Shown here in pieces: positions 1 to 6,869 of a stretch of DNA of 10,319 nt. A model generated the notes under the pieces. It was not told the origin of the DNA, made no database searches, and was given only the letters and a program-made list of their open reading frames with translations. A program made the position numbers and the translations under genes. This DNA is from Tieghemiomyces parasiticus (Eukaryota > Kickxellomycota > Dimargaritomycetes > Dimargaritales > Dimargaritaceae): assembly GCA_027575765.1 (NCBI GenBank), contig JANBPT010001344.1, positions 1-10,319 on the forward strand. Direction: 5' to 3'. The stretch's first letter is position 1, and each line of letters opens with the position of its first letter.

Positions 1-53
1 TTTAGAGCGGTGAGGCCCGTCACGGGTAGAGGTAGCAGCAGTTCTAGGCAACT

Positions 54-188
54 ATGGTGACTCGACACCCTCGAACCCTAAAAAAAAGCGGGGGTTCACC
101 CAACCATCGTCTCTCTCACGCCGAGGCTAAGTTTCTACACTCCGACTACTGGGAGGTGCTTGACTTCGAGACCCGCTTAGACCTGTAA
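54..188 (+). CDS. possible terminal exon (or short ORF) of an unidentified gene entering from the left
   Basis: A 44-codon frame opens at ATG 54 and ends at TAA 186-188. Its later part reads ...SHAEAKFLHSDYWEV..., a normal, non-repetitive composition with many codons ending in C or G, unlike the AT-rich surroundings. An in-frame TAG lies at 45-47, but it forms a potential splice acceptor (ttctag, exon from 48), so this could be the last exon of a multi-exon gene that begins left of the window. Tandem AATAAA signals about 100 bases downstream fit a 3' untranslated region. I do not recognise the protein. It could equally be a chance open frame. Confidence 0.3.
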   Translation: MVTRHPRTLKKSGGSPNHRLSHAEAKFLHSDYWEVLDFETRLDL

Positions 189-287
189 GCAGTCGCTCAA
201 GTAAAAAACTAGCCGGGGCCGATCTGGGTTAAGTGCCTTCGGGTAGATTCAGGCGGGCCCTGGCTAATTGCCCCTCTGCATTACATA

Positions 288-297
288 AATAAATAAA
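288..297 (+). terminator. tandem AATAAA poly(A) signals
   Basis: Two overlapping AATAAA hexamers (288-293 and 292-297) lie in an A-rich tract. They resemble the tandem signals at 4117-4126 behind the secreted-protein gene. They would suit the 3' end of the candidate terminal exon that stops at 188. AT-rich DNA also produces this motif by chance. Confidence 0.3.
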
Positions 298-578
298 AAA
301 TACAGTCTTGTTGTCACCTAGCACCTCCTCTTGTTATAGGTGGTCCAAAACGTTTCGAGTAGGCAAAGCTGGAGGTCTCACATATTGGTGCTGTAGAAAT
401 ATCTTAGAAATGTCCAAGAAGAATCGAACCATCTAAACTATTGTAGCACTAGATTGCTGCTCACTTTACAGCTGGCGTTTTAAACTCTTTGTCATGTCAA
501 CCTCTGAAGTCCCTTCCCTCCCTTCAATCTAATTGACCCAACCGCGATGTGCGGGTCATCATTTATTTATTTTATTTC
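298..578. other. non-coding stretch upstream of the transposase relic
   Basis: No open frame, RNA gene or clear regulatory signal is visible here. The end contains a 6-bp inverted repeat (TGACCC at 534-539, GGGTCA at 553-558) and a pyrimidine-rich run ending in TTTCAG at 580 that resembles a splice acceptor. The left end of the mariner element should lie in or before this stretch, but I could not identify a terminal inverted repeat or TA duplication. Confidence 0.4.
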
Positions 579-1611
579 AGGGATTGCAAGGCCGATGTCA
601 TTTTATCTGAGCCGACTGTCATGCTGGACCTGGCTTCCCTTTGCCGTACCACTGTCGACAGGTGGCTAGCTCGCTTTCGTCTGAACCACTGCTCCCCTGA
701 CGATGGTCCCAGAGCCGGCTACCTGTCAGGAAGCATTGTAAAAAAAAACAACCTTGTGAGGTCATAATCCTAGTTCTGTTGGAGGATGCCCTTCAGATTA
801 CGGTCTAATTAGTTCATGCCTGCCGCATTTTCCCTAGTACCATGCGCAGTGTCCTACGCAGGGACTTGGAGCTGTATGGCTTTTTCAACCGCTGGGTCCT
901 CCACGACCTCATTGGTGACCAACACCACCAGCGGATAAGTTATAGTAACAATTACTTGGAGAAGATAACCGGGGTCAATGACTACCTACAAGACACCATC
1001 GTCACGGGTGGTAAGACCTGGGTGTATCTTTGTGATCCTCCTGCTGGCCCTAGTCGCCAGAGGTGATGCTCTAAAGGTGGCCCTGTTCCAGCTGAGACTT
1101 ACCGAGGCCATACCCCACCCAAGGTGACGCTGACCATTGTTTTTCACCGGGTGTGGTCTGTTACACCCGAGTGTCAAGCGTCCCGGTGTCAATGTCTTCA
1201 TCAAACCCCCTACGTAAGGTACGGGCTGAAGCCCATGGTTCAGGTCTGGGCGGAGGCATGTGGGCATCTGGACCGCCGCCCTCTGCCGCTCTACCATGGT
1301 AGTGCACCACCATAATGCGGTACAGCGACTTGTACCTATATTGACAGTACCGGAGTCAGACTTGCACTAGCCCCGCCCGACTGTCCTGACCTGCCCTCCC
1401 TGCAACTTCTGGCAGTTCAGATATATCAAACAGCGGCTGAAGGGTAAGAAGTTTAGCACCCTGGCGGCAAGCCGTGGACGCCTGGCAATCGGAGCTAGCC
1501 AAGGTCCAGCTAAATGACTTTAACCTGTGCTATGATAGCTGGCTAGAAAGGGCTCGCCAAGTTGTACAGAGGTATGCTAATTATATAATAATACATTTAA
1601 TGTTATGTTAA
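579..1611 (+). pseudogene. decayed mariner-family (IS630/Tc1/mariner) transposase
   Basis: Fragments in three frames line up in the order of a mariner transposase. An N-terminal helix-turn-helix piece (TTVDRWLARFR, 648-680) is followed after a 9-A run (740-748) by another frame covering 761-1315. That frame has RWVLHDLIGDQHHQR, the block around catalytic residue 1 (IVTGGKTWVYLCDP), KVTLTIVFH, and LYHGSAPPH, the usual LLHDNAxPH block. A third part (1401-1455) gives NFWQFRYIKQRLKGKKF, and the last frame (1468-1611) gives the C-terminal AVDAWQSELAKV...WLERARQVV region. Stops lie at 806, 1064 and 1313, with further frameshifts near 1305, 1400 and 1460. The catalytic Asp positions read Gly (1010), Gly (1298) and Asn (1404). 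The last two are 106 bases apart, which fits the DD34D spacing plus one indel. About 345 codons of span match a near-complete transposase lacking part of its N terminus. It is inactive. Family assignment is from remembered motifs, not a search. Confidence 0.82.
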
Positions 1612-3211
1612 CAGAAAATATAAGTAGTATGTAAGAAAAATCGTGGTTACAATTTTTGTGTTTGCTTCTGTGATTGGAGTAAACGTACTATAATACTAAA
1701 ACAAGCTTAAAACTTCAAACGGGGGTTAGGGATTGTTGTCGGGATGTATTCTGTCGTTTATTGAATGGCGACCGTTAGGTCTTTTATACTTGAATGATGG
1801 CCAGCATCTATCAAGTAACTAGCCAGCCTGGACTAGGGGGATCCAGGACGACAGGCCGTGGCGGGACCGGGCGCCGGCATGAATAGAAGGGCGGCTAGGT
1901 AGCCACCAAAGCAATGGCAGAGAAGGAGAAGGTCCTAGAAGGATAACAGGCCGCGGCGCCAGTGAGTAAGGCACGTTCAAAGATCAGGAAGACTGAACGC
2001 CTACCGAAAAGATATATGAAGTAGGTAAAGGAGGGGGGGGATAATAGATATAGATAAAAGTGTGAAATTTGGATAATGCAGACTACCAAATAGGTAGGCC
2101 GTCATTGATTGGGATCAAGCTATGATATGGGGAGCATGGAGGCAGGAATGCAGCATCAATTAATCCTTCAATGAGATTATCATTGTGAAGGCATTTAAAT
2201 CGACCACAGCTTCTCTGCGAGATGGACTTGGCGTCATTTGGACATGTATATCATGTTAGGATAAGAGGCTTCGGCTAATTATCTGCGCCGTTATTGGTGC
2301 TTCAATGCCGGTGAGGCGTAAGCCTTTATGGGGTGTTGGTTGATGGGGTGACGGGTGCCTTTCTAAATCGGACCCATCGGCTAAACTATATTCACTAAAT
2401 TTATTGGATATATATTCAGTGTGAAAGTCCATGCATATGGGAATCAAGGTAGAGGAGTTTGTCTTCTTTACTCCGTGCCGCTCGACCGGAGAAACTCATT
2501 GTTAGGATGTTTGACGGTGCGAATGGTTATGTTTAGGAAAGCACGCAAGTTTCTTAAATGGCAACTTTCGCCTACCATGCAGATTTCGACGAAGGGCGGT
2601 AGATGTAACTCCCTTTAGGGCGGCAGCCCTGACTGGGATGATCCCATCGGGGGATGGGAAGCGGATACAGGCACAGGTGTATGAACGCGCTAAGCGTTGG
2701 TGAGACATTGGGGCAGGGAGATCGGATACTCACCTTGAGCGGAAAAAAATTGAATTCAAATACCTCCTCTCCGATCCCGTCCGTCACCGGTTACACATCT
2801 AGGCGAACCGTGTCCACTGGCATAGCCACCAGTTTACCAACCACCGTTGAGAACTAGGCTCATTTGACCCTATTACCAAGCATCCACGATCAGGGGGAAA
2901 AAATAGGTATAATTGTCATTGGGTTAAGAGACCAAACTGTGTACCCGGCTGTGCACCGTCAAGGGGCTGCTCTCCAGTACCCGTCAAGTTTGGTCGCCAC
3001 AGAGTTCGTTGGTAGCACACACACACACACATGCGTCGATAGGTGCAAAAGAAAGATAGGAGTACATTAGTTCGACCGAGGTCAACACCCCATCCTTGGT
3101 TTTCGTTTTATGACATGATGTTAGTCATGAAGCCCAACAACCCCTGCGTATCGTGAAGGAATACAGAGCCCTGTAGCTATGCAGCGGAGGGGCCGGTAAA
3201 GAATATACCAA
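1612..3211. other. gene-poor interval without a supportable gene
   Basis: Only short open frames of odd composition occur on either strand, and many would start at non-ATG codons. I recognise no domain in them. Visible items are a possible LTR-like end (1734-1788), a G-run at 2032-2040, small hairpins such as the one near 2616-2630, a (CA)8 tract and an isolated splice-donor-like AAG|GTGAGT on the minus strand near 2730. The last part is presumably upstream regulatory DNA of the secreted-protein gene. Decayed transposon DNA is the likeliest content of the rest, but I cannot demonstrate it beyond the mariner relic. Confidence 0.5.
3016..3031. repeat. (CA)8 microsatellite
   Basis: Eight uninterrupted CA units, flanked by non-repetitive DNA. 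It is a simple sequence repeat and would be expected to vary in length between isolates. Confidence 0.9.
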
Positions 3212-3226
3212 GTCTCGCTTCGAGAC
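3212..3226. promoter_or_regulatory. 15-base perfect inverted repeat upstream of a TATA box
   Basis: GTCTCG and CGAGAC form a perfect 6-bp dyad around the three bases CTT. It ends 38 bases before the TATA box at 3265, a usual place for a transcription-factor site bound by a dimer. No factor can be named from the sequence. A short palindrome like this can also arise by chance. Confidence 0.3.
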
Positions 3227-3264
3227 AATCACAACACACTCTAAGACCAGAGCACTCCAGCGAT

Positions 3265-3272
3265 TATATAAA
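3265..3272 (+). promoter_or_regulatory. TATA box of the secreted-protein gene
   Basis: TATATAAA is a consensus TATA element. A start site 25-35 bases on would fall near 3297-3307, at the pyrimidine-rich stretch that begins CTCACCTATTCACTCC. The leader would then be about 150 nt. The ATG at 3279 lies too close to the box to be transcribed, so the first ATG in the predicted message is 3453. Confidence 0.65.
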
Positions 3273-3452
3273 GCGGACATGTCCTTACCAAGCCTTGCCT
3301 CACCTATTCACTCCTCTCCTCTTGCATCAGCCCTCCGGTTTTACCGCTCATTCATTCGTGCCGTTACGGGTCAGTGCTTGGCCCGTTCCTCGCCTCGTTA
3401 AGCGATTATCCAACTAACCTCTACCTCCTAGTACCACTGGTATCGCTTCAGG

Positions 3453-4025
3453 ATGATGCAGTGGACGATTACCGGCCTGCTCCTTGCGGTCATTACGCCC
3501 TCAATTCTTCTGCTGGTGAACGCTCGCCCCGTACAACACCCCTGGGAGGGTACTGGGGACCTCAACAACGCCTCTGTACCAGGGGTGCCTCCTGCCATCC
3601 GACTCGAAAGTCAGCCAATGTTTGACTTGTCGCCGTCTACCGGATCGCCCGAAGGCCTAGCTCTGTTCGCCCCGTTGCCAGGTTCTAATGCGCCCACCAC
3701 GCCCTCCGCATCGTCTCCGGGCCACGAGGACAACTGGAACCAGTTCACTGACCCCGCTCTCTTCGACTCGGCCGAAGAATCTTCCTCGCACTACGGTCAG
3801 TCCCCGTTTACCTCGGAGGATTTACTGTTTCCCCCGTTGCCCCAGGCTAAAAGCCTGTCAGAATCGAGTACAAGCGCAGTAGACGTCCAAAGGCCAAAGA
3901 AGGCCCGATACGAGAGCCACCAAGACCAAGAGAACGATGGTGTCAGCGAGCAAGAAGCCCGTGTATTCCCCGACGCACCCAATCCGCCACAGGAAGCAAA
4001 GCTGGATCAAGAAAAAGATCACTAA
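3453..4025 (+). CDS. predicted secreted, cysteine-free, acidic disordered protein (190 aa), family unknown
   Basis: The protein starts with a classical signal peptide: hydrophobic residues 6-22 (ITGLLLAVITPSILLLV), then NA|RP, so cleavage is likely after Ala24. The mature part of about 166 residues has no cysteine, is rich in Ser, Pro, Glu, Asp and Gln, and has no predicted fold I can recognise. It holds one N-glycosylation sequon (Asn39-Ala-Ser), two copies of the motif LF(A/P)PLP at 71-76 and 125-130, and one basic patch RPKKAR at 147-152, followed by an acidic tail ending EKDH. Start choice: two consecutive ATGs at 3453 and 3456, an A at -3, and no earlier ATG after the TATA box. One uninterrupted exon, tandem poly(A) signals about 90 bases after the stop. 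It converges with the EIPR1-like gene. Secretion is inferred from the signal peptide only. It may be a lineage-specific extracellular or effector-like protein, but no function can be assigned. Confidence 0.75.
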   Translation: MMQWTITGLLLAVITPSILLLVNARPVQHPWEGTGDLNNASVPGVPPAIRLESQPMFDLSPSTGSPEGLALFAPLPGSNAPTTPSASSPGHEDNWNQFTDPALFDSAEESSSHYGQSPFTSEDLLFPPLPQAKSLSESSTSAVDVQRPKKARYESHQDQENDGVSEQEARVFPDAPNPPQEAKLDQEKDH

Positions 4026-4095
4026 TCAGTGATGGCACATTTACATCGGCATCCACTTCTCTTCAGCTTTGTTTGGCATTCAATGTTTTTTTCTA

Positions 4096-4101
4096 TTTAT
4101 T
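4096..4101 (-). terminator. poly(A) signal AATAAA of the EIPR1-like gene
   Basis: The plus strand reads TTTATT, so the minus strand carries AATAAA 55-60 bases after the EIPR1 stop codon at 4156. It lies upstream, in plus-strand terms, of the opposing gene's own signals, so the two 3' ends should overlap. Confidence 0.55.
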
Positions 4102-4116
4102 ATAGAGAATTTACGA

Positions 4117-4126
4117 AATAAATAAA
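4117..4126 (+). terminator. tandem AATAAA poly(A) signals of the secreted-protein gene
   Basis: Two overlapping AATAAA hexamers (4117-4122, 4121-4126) follow the TAA stop at 4023-4025 by about 90 bases. Cleavage 10-25 bases later would put the transcript end close to the stop codon of the convergent gene. Confidence 0.6.
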
Positions 4127-4155
4127 AAAGCCAGAGCGGCAACATTGGGCTAGGC

Positions 4156-6461
4156 CTACAAAATAATTTTGTATTTTTCATCCTGAGGGACAAAATTGAC
4201 AACGACGCGGCCGTCGTAGGACAGCGAGGCAAAAACCCACGGGCTTGCCTCGCTCCAGCTGACCGAGTAGACGCTCTCCTCGTGCTGATCGAATGTGGCC
4301 ACCAAACCATCGGTGGGTCGTCTGGGCGGAATAGTTGGGTCGTTTGGAGCAGAAGAAGCAAGGGATTAGTGGCGGGCGAGTCCCGAGTTATGTGCTTGAA
4401 GGTAATCAATGATAAATCTTCAAGCCGGTCGTCCACGCAAAAGTGTGGTACTGGCGCGACCTGTGGCACGGACTTACTCGAAGCTCCCCTGGTCCTGCGG
4501 GGTGTACCCGTATCCAGGACTGTCATCCTCATGGGAAAAGTCAAATTCGTCGCTATCCCGCTGGATGCGGGCGGCGCTGGACACAGAAACGATGCTCTGT
4601 AGGTTGACTGTGCAGTCAGATCCGGAAGTGAGCAACAATTGGTCGTGGACCCGATTGTAGGCCACCGACCAAACCCTGTACGATGACATGAAGGAGGGGG
4701 GGAGGTAGTTAGAGATGTAAGCGAAAAAGACAGCAGTTAGTTCTGCCCCTCTGGGTGTAGCATATCAAACTGGCGGGTAATCTGATGCTATTTGGTTGAG
4801 TACCTACCAGTGCGTGTGGTCGGAGAGCTGCATGAGCGGTCGAGTCAGGTTCCGGAGGTCCCAGAGGCGCACCTGGCAGTCCTCACCACTGGTGGCCAGC
4901 TGTTGGGGCCGGTTCGGGTTGTACTCCAGCCCCAGCACGTCACCTTCGTGTGCTTCTGGTATCGTGAAAGTGGACTTGGCAGCACTGCTCGCAACGTTCC
5001 AAGGGGGTTAGAACGGGTGATGGAATTGAGATGAGCCCTTTAGCGCACAAAAGACTCTGACGACGCCGGCATCATACGGCAGGCATGTCGCGGGACGGAT
5101 GGTACTTGCCAACGTAAAGGGCCCGGTGAAGGCCAGCCGGGGTTTCGCTTACCTGAGGTCCCGAGTGTCCCAGCCCTGGACGCTACTGTCCCCAGTGGTG
5201 GCGAATTGGGAACCGCGGGAGCACCAGGCTACGTTGGTAAAGCGGCTTACGTCCGCATCTGAACATCTGACGTCGATGGTGTGCTGTTTGCCAGTAAGGG
5301 GAAATCGAGTCCAGACGGTTGTGGTTTAGAATATACCATGTAATCAAGACATACTATTACATTGTGCGCGCCTGCTCTGAAGCTGGTGGAAAGGAAGCCC
5401 CACCTTCTCATTTCCTGACTTACCGAGGCTGTCGTGAAACCCTCATCCAATGTCCACAGCTGGAGGGCACGGTCACCCGCCGTCAGGATGTAATGTCCGT
5501 TGACATCCGTGCCCCACTTCAATTTGACAGTTGTCTCATCGAAATGTTCACTAGGCAACGCCAATACCTGTGAGAGTGGCCGGTCAGGTGCGTCTTCGGA
5601 GCCGGTAGTCGGCACCGGTTCCTCCCCGGGATCTGTCGACCATAAGGTGGCCACGCGGCGGACGGAGAACGGGTTCGCTATTAAGCCACCGTGTGGGGTG
5701 AATCCGAGGGTCAGCAAAGGTGTGTTGGGGTGAACTCATTAGGTTAGAAAAAAATTGACTGCTTTGGGATCCTGATAATGCAGACGGTCCTTTTCTCGCA
5801 TGGGCTCCGTACGCAGGTGACTGAGTGCGGGGAATTGGTTACTTATTTCATGCTGATTTCAACATACCGACATTGGCCAGGGTGAAGAAGAGCCCTTCCT
5901 TCTGTGGGCAGGCCGCTAGATCCCAGATTTCGTTGGGGTGCCGGTACACCGTTCCCGTGACGTGGACCTCGTCGTCGTCCAGCACCAAAGAGTGAACCTA
6001 CTTCGAGAGGGTTCAACCAGCATCGAATACAATATTATTAGTTCCAAATGTCTTATTTTGGACTGGCCCGGCCGCCATTTACCGTCGATCCCATCCGTAC
6101 TGGCTGGCTTGGGCACCTTAAGACGACTAAAGCACTGCGGCCAATGCCCGCCTCACAAACTTACCTCGTTATTCCGGCCCAGCCCGATGGTGCCTACGAG
6201 GAATTTGGTCTCTTCGGTATTAGCAGAAACGCTGGCAAGGCATCGGGCCTGGTGATGGAATTAGGAGGGCATCGGAGGCGCCACAGATTCGACTGGGTGG
6301 GTGAGTTTGGCTTGACGCTTCGGTGGCATCGTGTACAAGCGCATTGGCGCTACGGCGCCATGGACTGCACTCGCGGGCATACGACTCAGGTGTTAGTAGG
6401 AATCCTTCATCCGCCTTACCTGACCTCCTAGGCCGTACACAACAGAGCGTTCTGGGTCCAT
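4156..6461 (-). CDS. EIPR1: EIPR1/TSSC1-type WD40 protein (EARP/GARP-interacting), 8 exons, 412 aa
   Basis: Exons on the minus strand: 6461-6420, 6248-6165, 5997-5868, 5734-5424, 5283-5153, 4984-4808, 4675-4478, 4321-4156. Together they give 1239 bases in one frame. All seven introns (132-171 nt) have GT...AG ends and a CTAA-type branch site. The 412-aa product has family hallmarks in order: VVYGL near the start, QARCLA followed by KFLVGT (residues 14-37), HPNEIWDLA (62-70), LQLWTLD (177-183), VQGWDTR (224-230), [10 protein letters not shown] (270-279), HWVWSVAYN (291-299), [12 protein letters not shown] and ASLSYDGR near the C-terminal KYKIIL. Human EIPR1 has about 387 residues, so length fits. 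Known role: a cytosolic beta-propeller that binds the EARP and GARP tethers and supports endosome-to-Golgi and recycling traffic and dense-core vesicle cargo sorting. An acidic loop lies at about 331-343. ATG 6461 has A at -3 and G at +4. An in-frame ATG at 6608 would add 49 residues but has poor context and lies outside the family's usual start. Confidence 0.92.
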
Positions 6462-6869
6462 GTTGCACTGCGAAACTGGTAGGCGAAGTGCGAATGAAAT
6501 GCTCGAGTGGGAGATGCCGCTAATGGGACCGGGTGGATGGGGGTAGTTCGGCTTCAACGCAAAGGGAATACCGAGGTAAGGAGCTGCCAGTACTGGTCCG
6601 TTAAACATACGGCTAACCTTGTTCCAACAGCGCCCTAGTTTGGCCCAGAATAACCGCCAGCTTCGCTTGACAAGAAGCCGCGTCGGCTAGCTTTAGATGG
6701 AATAGGTGGTTTAATAAAACATGCCAATGAACCACATGGTGGGTTCTAAAGCAATTCTAGTCAAGAATGATGTGCCAAAAGTCGTACTGGGTATCTCCAT
6801 ACACCACGCGGATCCTATTTGATAAAAAAGAAAGGAACGAAAAATTCCGGGGGTCGTAGCCAACACTTC
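6462..6869. other. intergenic region between EIPR1 and USO1
   Basis: This 408-base gap must hold the 3' end of USO1 and the promoter and leader of EIPR1, both on the minus strand. The part next to EIPR1 (6462-6608) stays open in the EIPR1 frame. The part next to USO1 is AT-rich, with a variant poly(A) signal. I see no TATA box at a convincing distance from the EIPR1 start and no further gene. Confidence 0.55.
6710..6715 (-). terminator. possible variant poly(A) signal ATTAAA of USO1
   Basis: The plus strand TTTAAT gives ATTAAA on the minus strand, about 155 bases after the USO1 stop. No canonical AATAAA lies nearer on that strand. The assignment rests on position alone. Confidence 0.25.

Noticed and set aside
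72..98. Telomere-like CCCTAA here and TTAGGG near 1716, as possible inverted ends of the mariner element
   Set aside because: Only one unit at each site, with no extended inverted repeat around them and no TA duplication recognised.
411..435. tRNA B-box-like GGTTCGATTC on the minus strand
   Set aside because: The flanking bases do not form a T-arm stem (only the innermost pairs match), and I found no acceptor stem or A-box partner.
1903..2025. Plus-strand frame reading ...KIRKTERLPKRYMK, vaguely like the C-terminal basic segment of copia-type polyproteins
   Set aside because: Too short, interrupted by a stop, and supported by no neighbouring polymerase or integrase motif.
2654..2857. Plus-strand 67-codon Thr/Ser-rich open frame
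   Set aside because: No signal peptide, domain, promoter or downstream poly(A) signal; composition looks like chance translation.
3374..3625. 83-codon frame overlapping the secreted-protein gene
   Set aside because: It would need a GTG start and lies in another frame of the better-supported gene with signal peptide and ATG.
4080..4544. 154-codon minus-strand frame across the end of EIPR1
   Set aside because: It reads through intron 7 and shifts frame relative to the conserved C-terminal EIPR1 exon, so it is a shadow.
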